Shown: one piece after another, positions 31,650 through 40,604 of the stretch
Layout of the letters: every line of letters begins with the position of its first letter
Numbering within the stretch: the stretch's first letter is position 1
Origin: an uncultured Candidatus Melainabacteria bacterium
GTDB taxonomy: Bacteria; Cyanobacteriota; Vampirovibrionia; Gastranaerophilales; Gastranaerophilaceae
Direction: 5' to 3'
Length of the DNA: 64,000 bases
Assembly: GCA_934718135.1 (NCBI GenBank)
Contig: CAKUZW010000003.1
Coordinates: 1 to 64,000 of the forward strand
Notes under the pieces: model-generated
The model's database searches: none
Seen by the model: the letters and a program-made list of their open reading frames with translations, nothing else
What the model was told of the DNA's origin: nothing
Position numbers and translations under genes: made by a program

Positions 31650-32219
31650 TTACCAATTTGGGAAATAATAAATAATTATTTTATCAGTCGGTTTGATTGT
31701 TGATTGTCCGCCTTTGATGAAATTTGTAAAAGAACCCAAAGGGAAAAGTGGAGTCAGGGCATATTTTAGAGGTAAAACCCAATACATTCTGTTTAGTCCT
31801 GCCTTTCGGTAAGTTCCTAAGATTTTGCTCGAATCAATTCCATCAATTTCAAAATCCGCCAAATAAATATTTGCAGGAATTCCATTCATCCCATTTGGAA
31901 TAATATATTTGACTTTTGCTTTAACGATATCATCTTTCTTCAAGATTAAATTGTCGCCGTCATAAATATCATTTCGAACTTTTAGTTCTACTGTCTTATT
32001 TTCAAAAGTAGTGCCATCATTTGTAGAAATGGTTTCGCAAAATTCAAGCGGAATAGCAATCCGTTTGATATCAGTATAATCGTAATTCTTAGCAACATAA
32101 GGATTTTTGAAATCTTTCCCATCCAAAAATTCATCCACCAAAAAGTCAGATGACTCTGCAAAAACAGGATTCACAAAGCAAAATAATATAAAAATAATTG
32201 ATAAAATATTTCTAATCAT
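31650..32219 (-). CDS. Secreted protein of unknown function
   Basis: A 189-residue exported protein: the signal peptide MIRNILSIIFILFCFVNPVF is cleaved near FAES. The rest is mostly beta-strand (IAIPLEFCETIST, LILKKDDIVKAKVKYI, IYLADFEIDG). A central hydrophobic stretch (WVLPLKYALTPLFPLGSF) is not long enough to be a clear membrane helix. It resembles small envelope proteins that stabilise ion or polymer stores but I do not recognise a family. Start ATG 32219 overlaps the preceding gene by 8 bp; the pair is translationally coupled and its role is likely linked to that of its partner. Confidence 0.7.
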   Translation of the reverse strand: MIRNILSIIFILFCFVNPVFAESSDFLVDEFLDGKDFKNPYVAKNYDYTDIKRIAIPLEFCETISTNDGTTFENKTVELKVRNDIYDGDNLILKKDDIVKAKVKYIIPNGMNGIPANIYLADFEIDGIDSSKILGTYRKAGLNRMYWVLPLKYALTPLFPLGSFTNFIKGGQSTIKPTDKIIIYYFPNW

Positions 32220-32901
32220 AATTAATCTCATAAGTTGAATTATTTTGTAATTTTGTTTCCAATTTTTGACGATTTTCGACAGAATTCAATAAGAAATTTT
32301 GATAATATTCATTATCAAGATAAGTATTATTAGTTAAAAAGTACGGATATTTAGTAAAAATTTGTTCATAAATTATCGCAAGTCTTTTTGAAGTTAAATT
32401 GTGATGAGATAAAAAATCATAGTTCTTTTGAGGACGAGTTTTAGTGATATAAGTAATCAGTCCAAGCGGATTGTATCCTGCATTGACCATTAAATCAACC
32501 GCTCTCTTATCATTAAAAATTTCATGCCTTTTAGGCATTATTCTAGCTTGAAAATTTCCAAAAACCGGAATAGAAGAATTGTCATAATTTTTGTAAGCAT
32601 AAGAAATCTTCATTGCCAAAAATGCCGCTATTTCATCGTCATTATCTGCATGATTATAATCCATATCATAAATTACAACCTTATGATTTTTAACTCCCGA
32701 ACCTTTAAACTTTTTAGGATTTTCGAAATCATAAGTAAACATAATCGGCTTATCAATTTTATTTCTATTTAAAATATTAAAACCAATGGAATCAATATGT
32801 TTTTGAATAGCCATATTATGTTCAATCATTATTTCATCAATTGCATAAGCTTTAATTCCAAATAACAATATTAAAAATACAGACAAAATCAACTTTTTCA
32901 T
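32212..32901 (-). CDS. Secreted M48-like protein lacking the zinc motif
   Basis: A 229-residue exported protein (signal MKKLILSVFLILLFGIKAYA). Residues 88-103 (DDEIAAFLAMKISYAY) align with the active-site helix of M48 peptidases, 'ELAAVLAHEIGH', but HEIGH is replaced by MKISY. Downstream KRAVDLMVNAGYNP (132-145) matches the M48 'E..AD......AGYDP' block, and SHHNLTSKRLAII matches its 'HP...ERI' region. It therefore looks like a non-catalytic relative that keeps the fold. It is coupled to the 189-residue secreted protein. Because the matches are short, a database search should confirm the family. Confidence 0.6.
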   Translation of the reverse strand: MKKLILSVFLILLFGIKAYAIDEIMIEHNMAIQKHIDSIGFNILNRNKIDKPIMFTYDFENPKKFKGSGVKNHKVVIYDMDYNHADNDDEIAAFLAMKISYAYKNYDNSSIPVFGNFQARIMPKRHEIFNDKRAVDLMVNAGYNPLGLITYITKTRPQKNYDFLSHHNLTSKRLAIIYEQIFTKYPYFLTNNTYLDNEYYQNFLLNSVENRQKLETKLQNNSTYEINYD

Positions 32902-32913
32902 ACTATTTTTATC

Positions 32914-34632
32914 CTATACAAATAAATCGGTTACTTCAAATTTTCCAACATCAATAAGTCCTTTATCAGTAATTTTAATTTCAGGAATTACAGACAAAGA
33001 TAAAAATGCCATACTCATGAACGGGTCATTTATTTTGCAACCGATATCAGATGCTGTTTGTTCAAGATTTTCTAACTTTTTCATAACTGTTTCAGCAGGT
33101 TCTACAGACATTAATCCTGCAATAGGTAATTTTAATTGAGCCAAAGTTTTACCATTTTCAACAATAATTTTACCACCTTGAGATTTCACAAGTTGATTTG
33201 CAGCATAATACATATCTTCGTCATTCGTTCCGATAACAATCATATTGTGGCTGTCATGGGCAATTGTAGAAGCAATTGCACCTTTTTTCAATCCAAATCC
33301 TTTTACAAAGCCTAGTCCAATATTTCCACTTGCTTTATGACGTTCAATTACTGCAATTTTTAGAATATCATTTTTGGTGTCAGATACGGCAAAGCCATTT
33401 TCACTACATACATTTTCTATAGATAATTTTGTAATCAATTGTTTTGGAATAACATTTATTACCTTAATTTTAGATTTATCCTTAGGAATTTTTATCTGAA
33501 AATCTTTTTTCTTTAAAGGTTTGATATTCACAGAACCTCTAAGTTCAGGAGGTTGAAATTCAGTCATATCAATAGTCATTTTACCATTTTGAGCAACAAG
33601 TTTTCCTTTTTTGAATACCATTGCCGGTTCAAAATGTTCTAAATCCTTAAAAACTGCAATATCAGCATTATACCCTGGAGCAATAGCACCGGTATTTGGA
33701 ATTTTGAAATACTCAGCAGTATTCAAACTTGCCATCTGTATTGCTTTAATCGGGTCTACGCCCATTTCAACAGCTTTTGTAACAATATTTGAAATATGTT
33801 TTTTCAAATGTTTAGGATGTCTGTCATCTGTTACAAAAATACATTTTCTTGTATTATATTTTTTTAATACAGGAATAAGCGGTTCCAAATCTCTTGCCCC
33901 TGTAGCTTCTCTAATCATTATATACATACCAAGACGAATTTTTTCGATAGCTTCCTCAGGTGTTGTACATTCATGATCAGATGCTACACCCGATGCAACA
34001 TAAGCATTTAAACCTTTACCTGAAAGCCCCGGAGCATGCCCGTCAACTCGTTTATGCTTATCGAGTCCAAGCTTAATTTTACTCAAAACTTCTTTGTCAC
34101 AATTTATTACCCCAGGGAAATTCATCATCTCCGCAACCCCTAAAACCCAAGGAGCATCAATCAATAGGGCTAAATCATAACAATTTAAATCCACACCGGA
34201 AGTTTCAAGTCTGGTTGCAGGCACACATGAAGGAAGCATAATATAAACATCCAATGGCAAATCTTTTGTCGCTTCTCTAATAAAACTTATTCCTTGAAGT
34301 CCCATAACATTAGCTATTTCATGAGGGTCAGCAACTACTGTTGTGGTTCCGGAAGGTATTACAAGTTTTGCAAATTCGGAAGGCAATAACATTGCACTCT
34401 CCAAATGCACGTGCCCGTCAATAAAAGAAGGAGAAACATACATCCCTCCAAGGTCAATTTCCTCTTTGCCTTTATAACCCTTAGAAATTCCCGCAACTTT
34501 TCCGTCTGTAATTGCAATATCTGTTTCGTAAATTTCTTCCGACAAAACATTGACTAACTTTGTATTTTTAAGAACTAAATCAGCCTCAATCTCACCTGTA
34601 TTAACCTTTATAATCTCTTCTAAACTTGCCAT
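32914..34632 (-). CDS. ade: Adenine deaminase
   Basis: Converts adenine to hypoxanthine and ammonia in purine salvage. The 572-residue amidohydrolase has the metal-binding DGHVHLESAM, VADPHEIANVMG, a GHAPGLSGKGLNAYVASG segment, SDHECT with a metal-ligand His, and VTDDRHPKHL. The C-terminal domain carries SHDSHNMIVIG, typical of the AdeC/Ade family rather than adenosine deaminase. The length is as expected. It is upstream of the two secreted proteins (13-bp gap) and may share their transcript; with udp (13312) it indicates scavenging of nucleosides from the host or gut contents. Confidence 0.95.
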   Translation of the reverse strand: MASLEEIIKVNTGEIEADLVLKNTKLVNVLSEEIYETDIAITDGKVAGISKGYKGKEEIDLGGMYVSPSFIDGHVHLESAMLLPSEFAKLVIPSGTTTVVADPHEIANVMGLQGISFIREATKDLPLDVYIMLPSCVPATRLETSGVDLNCYDLALLIDAPWVLGVAEMMNFPGVINCDKEVLSKIKLGLDKHKRVDGHAPGLSGKGLNAYVASGVASDHECTTPEEAIEKIRLGMYIMIREATGARDLEPLIPVLKKYNTRKCIFVTDDRHPKHLKKHISNIVTKAVEMGVDPIKAIQMASLNTAEYFKIPNTGAIAPGYNADIAVFKDLEHFEPAMVFKKGKLVAQNGKMTIDMTEFQPPELRGSVNIKPLKKKDFQIKIPKDKSKIKVINVIPKQLITKLSIENVCSENGFAVSDTKNDILKIAVIERHKASGNIGLGFVKGFGLKKGAIASTIAHDSHNMIVIGTNDEDMYYAANQLVKSQGGKIIVENGKTLAQLKLPIAGLMSVEPAETVMKKLENLEQTASDIGCKINDPFMSMAFLSLSVIPEIKITDKGLIDVGKFEVTDLFV

Positions 34633-34713
34633 ACAATATTCTTCTTTCCTATAAAATTTATCTTAGTTTATAGAAAATATTAATATCTTTAACTCAATAT
34701 GTCAAATAATATT

Positions 34714-35826
34714 TTAGTGAAGCCAATTTGAAAAAATTTCTAAAGCTTTTTTCAGTTGTTCAAAATTGTTGCCATAGCCAATCCGCACATGCCTGTCAAC
34801 TTCTAAAGTTTCCCCAGGAAGAAGCATTACACCTGTTTCATCTTGCAATGTTTTACACAAATCAACAGAATTTATATCTTTGTTATAACCTACAAATGCG
34901 GTTGTTCCACCGTATGGTTCAACAAGATGAACTTTAGGTTCAGATTTTGCCCAATCTGTTAAGATTTTTTTGCCTGTTAAAATTTTTTCCAAATTTCTTT
35001 TGATAATTTTGTCTTTATTTTCAACCGCCAAAGTCGCAAAATAATCATCCAAAATTCCAACACTAATCGTATTATATTCTCTTTGGTGATTAATTTCGCC
35101 TATCACATCAGTATTTGCACAAACCCAACCCAATCTCAAACCTGCAAGAGAAAAAACTTTTGACATACTACCTGTCGAAATTCCTTTTTCATAAATATCT
35201 GCAATTGAAAGAGAAAACGGATTGCCACTATGATTCAAACCTCGATAAACTTCATCACAAAGAATATAAGCGTTTGATTTTTTCGCAATTTCGGCAATTT
35301 TTTTTAACATATCATCAGGAATAACGGCTCCTGTAGGGTTGTTCGGATTATTCATGCAAATAATTTTTGTATCATTTTGCACAAGATTTTCCAACTCCTC
35401 TAAATCAGGCAACCAGTTATTTTCTTCTTTCAAAAAACAAAGTTTCACATCCGCACCAATTGATTTTGGAATAGAATAATGCTGCTGATATGTCGGAATA
35501 ATAGATACAACTTTATCTCCTCGCTCAATTAAACTAAGCATAACCAGTTGATTTGCACCAATTGCCCCATGGGTAATTGTTATATTAGTTTCATCTTGAA
35601 AATCATACATAGAAGAAATCATCTTCTTCAATTTCAAACTTCCATGGATATCTCCATAATTGAGTTTTCGGTTAAAAATATTATCAAGATATTTTTCTCT
35701 ATCTCCTGTTATATCTAACAACTCATTAATCGAAAGAGACTCTACACAAGTGTCTGCCAAATCATAAACGGCATCTTTTTCATATTTGTTAAACCACTCT
35801 TCAACTTTAAATGTATCTATTTTCAT
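34714..35826 (-). CDS. PLP-dependent aminotransferase, class I/II
   Basis: A 370-residue fold-type I enzyme, distinct from the one at 637. It shows ITHGAIGANQLVMLSLIERG, CMNNPNNPTGAVI (substrate/PLP contact), ILCDEVYRGL with the ring Asp, the catalytic Lys in SMSKVFSLAGLRLGW, and the carboxylate-binding Arg in VRIGYGN. The substrate is not deducible; related proteins are annotated as aspartate-like or amino-acid-specific transaminases. It lies 3 bp after the GNAT-like gene in the same direction, so the two are co-transcribed, with ade following after 81 bp. Confidence 0.87.
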   Translation of the reverse strand: MKIDTFKVEEWFNKYEKDAVYDLADTCVESLSINELLDITGDREKYLDNIFNRKLNYGDIHGSLKLKKMISSMYDFQDETNITITHGAIGANQLVMLSLIERGDKVVSIIPTYQQHYSIPKSIGADVKLCFLKEENNWLPDLEELENLVQNDTKIICMNNPNNPTGAVIPDDMLKKIAEIAKKSNAYILCDEVYRGLNHSGNPFSLSIADIYEKGISTGSMSKVFSLAGLRLGWVCANTDVIGEINHQREYNTISVGILDDYFATLAVENKDKIIKRNLEKILTGKKILTDWAKSEPKVHLVEPYGGTTAFVGYNKDINSVDLCKTLQDETGVMLLPGETLEVDRHVRIGYGNNFEQLKKALEIFSNWLH

Positions 35827-35829
35827 AAT

Positions 35830-36525
35830 TTATACCTGATAATTTATTTTATGTTCGTCTAATAAAGAGTTCAAATAATCCCTATTTGTCAAATTTTCCC
35901 AATCTGTGAACTCCATATTTGAACTATGATTAATTTTTGAAGAGTCAAAGTTTTGATGTTTTCTTGACAATTCTTTTAAATATGTAGAAAAAACGTTATT
36001 TGCTCTTTGTGAAATATATGGGTCGCTTGTTTTGATTTTACCTTCTATTCGAGGAGCAAAAAATTCTGCACTTCTTTTCAAATCAACAAACAGTGGAGAT
36101 TTTTCATTTATCACATTTTTTAAATTTTTCAAAATAAAATCTTTATCATCCGATACAATTTTAAATCCGTAACGAGCATAAAATTGAATAGCTTCTTTCA
36201 AAGAAAAGACTTTAAATCTATTTAAATTATTTTTATGAAACTCAATTAAAGCAGATAAATTTAAAATTTCCCCAAGTCCTTGTCCTGATGGCTCCGCATT
36301 AAGAGACTGACCTATCATTGTTTTATTTTTAGGATTGAAAGATAATTCATAGAATGAATAATCTTTAGTATGATTTTCGGCAACAATTGTTGAAACGGAA
36401 TCCTTATCAAAAAATACATTGACCGGTCGTTTAAATTTGTCCACAGCAACAAATGGTTTAAAAAATTTTACACCATTCTTCTCATAAAATTCTACAGGTT
36501 GTCGTGTTAAAATTTGAAAACTCAT
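35830..36525 (-). CDS. GNAT-fold protein, probable acetyltransferase
   Basis: A 231-residue protein. The central part looks like a GNAT domain: ELSFNPKNKTMIGQSLNA (strands 3-4), PSGQGLGEILNLSALIEFHK with a Q-x-G-x-G acetyl-CoA loop, and AIQFYARYGFKIV, the usual late GNAT helix-strand. A Lys/Asn-rich C-terminal ~70 residues are unassigned. Start ATG 36525 lacks a ribosome site; TGCTTTAAT lies 6 nt upstream, consistent with a leaderless message. It heads a transcript with the aminotransferase. The acceptor substrate is unknown. Confidence 0.65.
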   Translation of the reverse strand: MSFQILTRQPVEFYEKNGVKFFKPFVAVDKFKRPVNVFFDKDSVSTIVAENHTKDYSFYELSFNPKNKTMIGQSLNAEPSGQGLGEILNLSALIEFHKNNLNRFKVFSLKEAIQFYARYGFKIVSDDKDFILKNLKNVINEKSPLFVDLKRSAEFFAPRIEGKIKTSDPYISQRANNVFSTYLKELSRKHQNFDSSKINHSSNMEFTDWENLTNRDYLNSLLDEHKINYQV

Positions 36526-36531
36526 AGTCTT

Positions 36532-36540
36532 ATTAAAGCA
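36532..36540 (-). promoter_or_regulatory. Extended -10 of the GNAT-like gene, leaderless arrangement
   Basis: TGCTTTAAT followed by 6 nt and ATG. The -10 hexamer is weaker (TTTAAT) than in the era and rsmI examples but the spacing is identical. Confidence 0.35.
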
Positions 36541-36627
36541 GAACATAAAAAATTTTTCATTCGATTTTTAACAAAAATTTATATTATGCTACAATAAAAT
36601 AAATACACCCCCAAAAAGGATAACACA

Positions 36628-37416
36628 ATGAGCAAATTAAAATTAGGATTAAAACTTTTTACAAATCAACTTGATTTATATAAAGATAAAGCAATTGAAC
36701 TTTGGGAACAAGGGAAATACTCTTATATTGAGGTTTTTGTTAACCCTGACCAAACAGATTTATTGCCAAGTTGGGAAAAATTCAAAAATAAATATTCAAT
36801 ACCGTTCACAATTCATGCACCACAGTATAGCGAAGGAGTAAATCTTTCTCAAAAAGAATTTGAAAGCGAAAATATGAGAATTTACTCTCAAGTTAAAGAT
36901 TACGCAAAAGCACTCGATGTAATGTATATCGTTGCACATTGTGGTATGGATGGAGAATTAGAAGAAACAGTTCGCCAATTGAATAAAATAAATTTACCGA
37001 TAAATGTTGAAAATATTCCATACTGTTCAAGACGTCACCCTGATATGTATTGTTGGGGTTCAAAAGTTGAAGAAATTGAACTTGTAAAAAACAATACCGA
37101 TTGCGGTTTCTGTCTTGATGTAGGGCATGCATTTTGTTCTGCTGTCAAACTTGGAATTAACCAATACGAATACATGGAAAATTTCAACAGCCTAAACCCT
37201 GATTGTTATCACCTCAGTGACGGAAGAATAAATGAAAAACATGATGTACATTTACATATTCCACACGGGGATTATGATTGGCAAAAAGTCTTTGATGTAA
37301 TAAATCCAACCAAAAACATGACACTAGAAACTATTGTAAAATCAAGCACTCTTGAAGATATAGATATTTTTGGACAAGAAACCGCTTATCTTAACAGTCT
37401 TGAGATTTCTGAATAG
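36628..37416 (+). CDS. TIM-barrel sugar-phosphate isomerase/epimerase family protein
   Basis: A 262-residue AP-endonuclease-2/xylose-isomerase-like TIM barrel. Barrel-strand ends carry probable metal ligands: FTIHAPQYSEG (His), IVAHCGMDGE (His), INVENIPYC (Glu), FCLDVGHAFCS (Asp, His), CYHLSDGR (His, Asp) and a final MTLETIVK (Glu), the full set expected for the family. The sugar or sugar-like substrate is unknown. The ribosome site aaaggata is 7 nt before ATG. It is divergent from the GNAT-like gene, and its 3' end overlaps the next gene, convergent, by 75 bp. Confidence 0.82.
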   Translation: MSKLKLGLKLFTNQLDLYKDKAIELWEQGKYSYIEVFVNPDQTDLLPSWEKFKNKYSIPFTIHAPQYSEGVNLSQKEFESENMRIYSQVKDYAKALDVMYIVAHCGMDGELEETVRQLNKINLPINVENIPYCSRRHPDMYCWGSKVEEIELVKNNTDCGFCLDVGHAFCSAVKLGINQYEYMENFNSLNPDCYHLSDGRINEKHDVHLHIPHGDYDWQKVFDVINPTKNMTLETIVKSSTLEDIDIFGQETAYLNSLEISE

Positions 37417-38163
37417 ATACATCAATTTATTTTTAAACGACATTGAACTTAATGATTTTTCAATAATATCTTTTGTTATGCCAAGTTCAATGAGTTCATT
37501 TTGGGTATAATTCTGTTCACAAATCAGGTATTCAACTGTCTTGAAATTGTACCGACATTTTTCTTTTTTCAAAAATTGATGAATATCTTTCATTTTGTAG
37601 GACAAATTTTTATTATTCAAAATTGAATGAATAATATTTGCTGTTGAAGAGCCATTGTCCTTTTCAAACAAACGGATACTATCCCCAAGCAGAAAATCCA
37701 ATGTTGGTTGATTAGTAATACCTAAAGATTTCATTGCTTCATACGGAATTTTTAAGACAGTATTTTTATATTCAAAAACATTCCATATTTCTTTGCACTT
37801 TTTATTCAGAAAATCCTTAGCCCTAGTAAATTCAGCTTCATTTCCATATTCTTTTTTGAGAAACCGAATTTTTTCAACAGAATTTTCATCAATTGCATTT
37901 GCAAGAAGTAATGCTATTTTTCGAACTTTTTTGTTTGAAATTTCATCATTCAAAATAAAATTATTGAAGCCAAAACTAATCCCTGACAGGTCATTTTCAA
38001 CATCATTAATTTTAGAAAAATATTTTACACAATCAGACAATGTTTGTGGAGATTTATGTTTTTTGACCGCATAATCCAACACCGGCGACATGTTTTTTTC
38101 AATAATAGTCAACATCTCACCTGAAATATTGCAGTCTGATTTTTCAGTCAACAATTTCTTCAT
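37342..38163 (-). CDS. Unrecognised 273-residue protein
   Basis: A cytosolic, largely helical protein without signal peptide or membrane helix. A central segment (VRKIALLLANAIDENSVEKI) and a later block (YEAMKSLGITNQPTLDFLLG) look like folded helices; the C-terminal part contains YTQNELIELGITKDIIEKSL, a helix-turn-helix-like pattern. The last ~25 residues overlap the end of the isomerase gene on the opposite strand. I recognise no family. The start is uncertain: aggggaaa is 11 nt before the ATG. Its existence is supported by length and by codon use like that of its neighbours. Confidence 0.6.
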   Translation of the reverse strand: MKKLLTEKSDCNISGEMLTIIEKNMSPVLDYAVKKHKSPQTLSDCVKYFSKINDVENDLSGISFGFNNFILNDEISNKKVRKIALLLANAIDENSVEKIRFLKKEYGNEAEFTRAKDFLNKKCKEIWNVFEYKNTVLKIPYEAMKSLGITNQPTLDFLLGDSIRLFEKDNGSSTANIIHSILNNKNLSYKMKDIHQFLKKEKCRYNFKTVEYLICEQNYTQNELIELGITKDIIEKSLSSMSFKNKLMYLFRNLKTVKISGFLSKNIYIFKSA

Positions 38164-38243
38164 GCCTGAATTTTCCCCTATATATTATTAAAAAATTTTA
38201 AGGAGAAAAAATTGCTTAAAAACTACAATTTGTAACAAGAATG

Positions 38244-38663
38244 TTAAAATGCTGAGCAAACTCCAACAGCTTTTGCCGTTCGTGTTCCAAAGAATGCACT
38301 ATCATAGTCGATAACAGAAGAGGAAGAATATTTTCCACTTTCTCTTTCAATAACAGTATTAGTTTGCATAATAAAATCATCCGTCAATGATTGAATATAA
38401 AACTCTATTCGGTCGTTTTCATAATAATTTATCTTGTCAACCGGAGCTTTCTGCAAATAAATCTTTTGGTTTTCATCATCTAGATTAAAAATCCTAAAAT
38501 ATTTATTCTTCGTAACAACGGAACCATCTTGATTAAAAATAGTTTCTTCAACATCACACTTGATTTTTTTCATCTGAGTGAAATCAGGTACAAATTTATC
38601 CGCCAAAGCAACCGTTGAAGTTAGGATTAAACTAAAAAGAATATATAATATTTTACGCTTCAT
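38244..38663 (-). CDS. Small secreted protein of unknown function
   Basis: A 139-residue protein with a clear signal peptide (MKRKILYILFSLILTSTVAL, cleavage ALA-DK). The mature part is beta-rich (KIKCDVEETIFNQDGSVVTK, YFRIFNLDDENQKIYLQK, RIEFYIQSLTDDFIMQ) and resembles a small single-domain lipocalin-like or DUF fold, without recognised motifs. It has two Cys that could pair. It follows the phosphodiester glycosidase-like gene by 11 bp without a ribosome site of its own, so it is probably translated by coupling at the end of the lptB operon. Confidence 0.65.
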   Translation of the reverse strand: MKRKILYILFSLILTSTVALADKFVPDFTQMKKIKCDVEETIFNQDGSVVTKNKYFRIFNLDDENQKIYLQKAPVDKINYYENDRIEFYIQSLTDDFIMQTNTVIERESGKYSSSSVIDYDSAFFGTRTAKAVGVCSAF

Positions 38664-38674
38664 AGTTCTAAATT

Positions 38675-39484
38675 CTAATAAATTACCATAAATGATTTCA
38701 ACATTCTGCCTGCACCGTCACCTTTTGTTGAAACAACTTCCAAATTATGTTTGTAATTCAATGAGGTAGAACTTCCACCATCAAAAGCCATAGCCCTATC
38801 CAGTTTTAAGTCCTTACACAACTGCTGAACTTCATACATATCCATAGGATTATCATCCGTAATAATCAAAATATGACATTCATCCGTACCCTTTAGCCCA
38901 ATAATTGTACGAGATGTTTTATGCAATACAGAAGCTGATTCTCTAACAACTTTACCTTCTGAATTCTTTACAATAAAGCCTTCTTCTTCAAGTCTTAATT
39001 CCGGCAAAATCAACGGTCCGCCCTGAGCGGAAGTAATCAACGAACACCCGAAAGGAACATCTGATTTGTGCCCAACAATGCTATATTCAAACTTATTTCC
39101 GCATTGCATTACACGAAATTCACTTCTGTTCAAAATCATATTCATGTTTTTTCTAAAAAACGGATTAGCAAGCAATGCCTGATTGAACATTGGATCAGCA
39201 GAAGTCATTTTATCTGTCACAACATAAGATATTGTTTTGCCGTTTTTAGGATCAAAAAATCCCGCATTAACGGTCAATGTCGCATTAGCTTTTATATGAG
39301 CCTCTCTATTTGTAATCAAATCCTCAGAAGCTATAAATTTAATTTTTTTCTTAATTTTTTCACCTTTTAAAATGATATGATAAACTCCGTTATCATTATC
39401 AATTGAAATCTCACCTGCTGCAAAAACAGGTGTAGCAATTAATGACATAATAATAAAGCTCGCAAATAGTTTTAAAATTTTCAT
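38675..39484 (-). CDS. Phosphodiester glycosidase (NAGPA) domain protein, secreted
   Basis: A 269-residue exported protein (signal MKILKLFASFIIMSLIATPV, cleavage near FAA). It matches the NAGPA family, named for the human enzyme uncovering mannose 6-phosphate: VNAGFFDPKNGKTISYVV, SAQGGPLILPELRL, SRTIIGLKGTDECHILIIT and MAFDGGSSTSLNY. Bacterial members act on or near cell-envelope glycans. Start ATG 39484 has aaagga 8 nt upstream and overlaps the preceding gene's stop region. It shares the lptB-lptF/G transcript, suggesting an envelope role; its substrate is not known. Confidence 0.82.
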   Translation of the reverse strand: MKILKLFASFIIMSLIATPVFAAGEISIDNDNGVYHIILKGEKIKKKIKFIASEDLITNREAHIKANATLTVNAGFFDPKNGKTISYVVTDKMTSADPMFNQALLANPFFRKNMNMILNRSEFRVMQCGNKFEYSIVGHKSDVPFGCSLITSAQGGPLILPELRLEEEGFIVKNSEGKVVRESASVLHKTSRTIIGLKGTDECHILIITDDNPMDMYEVQQLCKDLKLDRAMAFDGGSSTSLNYKHNLEVVSTKGDGAGRMLKSFMVIY

Positions 39485-39485
39485 A

Positions 39486-40604
39486 TTATAAATCCTTTGA
39501 TTTGTAGAATCCGCAAATAGCAAGCATAAATGCTACAGTTGGAAACGTTGCTGTAATATATGGTGATAAAATTTCTTTTTCTGCCAACAAGTCAAAAAAT
39601 GGCAATGTAATGTAATAAATAAAGATACAACCGATTGCAATTGTAAAACCAACCAACCTTTGTTCTCTCGGTTTGCTAAAACCTAACAAACAACCCAAAA
39701 TTGCCAACAATACGCAAACAAACGGGTGGAAATAACGTTGCAAATATTTATTCAAAGAATAATGATATTCTTCAGACAAGTTTTCTTTTTTCAACAAATC
39801 TACATATTTTTTCAAATTTGCGTTATCAATATCTCGTTCTTTCATTGTTGAAAAATTCATCAACATATACGCATTTGAGGCTGCTTCACCTTTTAATATT
39901 TCCAAATTATCAAGATGTTTTATATCAACATAAATTCCGTCATTTGAAATCTTATAATCAGAAATATCATTCAAAACCCATTTGTCATCATAAGCAGTAC
40001 CGCTTTTTGCAGAATAAATATTAGACAACTGATGAACATCTTGATAAACAGCACTTGAAAAATCTAAAACAATAACATTATTAAGTTTTCTATCCATTGA
40101 TTTTGATACAACAACAGCCATCAAAGGGTGTCCTGTATCATCTTTTTGGGTATAAATATATTGAGTAGACCTGATAGCTCCACGTATAGCCATTGTTTTG
40201 GCAGAAGCCATTGGCGTCCCTTTGTCACCTGTTAAAAAGCACAAAAAAGTGAATATCAAACTCAAAACTACAACAGGAGCGATAATTCTTGGGAAAGACA
40301 TTCCAACAGCCCTGAAAATTGTAATTTCAGAATCCTTACTCAATTTATCAAATGTAAACAATGTTCCTAACAACAACCCTACAGGGAAGGCTTTATCCAA
40401 AATTTTCGGCAATTCATAGAACAACAACAAAATTGCAGTCTTAAATCCATAATCACCTGCCAAAGCACCTTTTATTGTGTTCAACAAAATTTCCGGAGCA
40501 ATCCAAACAATAGTAAACAACAAAATTGCAACCATTGATGCCATAAAGACTTGCTTGAAAATATATCTATCATAAATTGTAATTTTAGGAAATTTGAATT
40601 GCAT
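39486..40604 (-). CDS. LPS export permease, LptF/LptG family
   Basis: A 372-residue inner-membrane protein of the YjgP/YjgQ family. Three N-terminal membrane segments (VFMASMVAILLFTIVWIAPE, FPVGLLLGTLFTFDKLS-type region, IIAPVVVLSLIFTFLCFLTG), a periplasmic beta-jellyroll (~130-260) and three C-terminal segments are seen. It joins LptB to lift lipopolysaccharide from the inner membrane to LptC/A/D. The start overlaps the lptB stop (TAATG), so stoichiometric coupling is likely. Only one permease gene is here; the partner may lie elsewhere or the protein may pair with itself as in some cyanobacterial systems. Confidence 0.88.
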   Translation of the reverse strand: MQFKFPKITIYDRYIFKQVFMASMVAILLFTIVWIAPEILLNTIKGALAGDYGFKTAILLLFYELPKILDKAFPVGLLLGTLFTFDKLSKDSEITIFRAVGMSFPRIIAPVVVLSLIFTFLCFLTGDKGTPMASAKTMAIRGAIRSTQYIYTQKDDTGHPLMAVVVSKSMDRKLNNVIVLDFSSAVYQDVHQLSNIYSAKSGTAYDDKWVLNDISDYKISNDGIYVDIKHLDNLEILKGEAASNAYMLMNFSTMKERDIDNANLKKYVDLLKKENLSEEYHYSLNKYLQRYFHPFVCVLLAILGCLLGFSKPREQRLVGFTIAIGCIFIYYITLPFFDLLAEKEILSPYITATFPTVAFMLAICGFYKSKDL

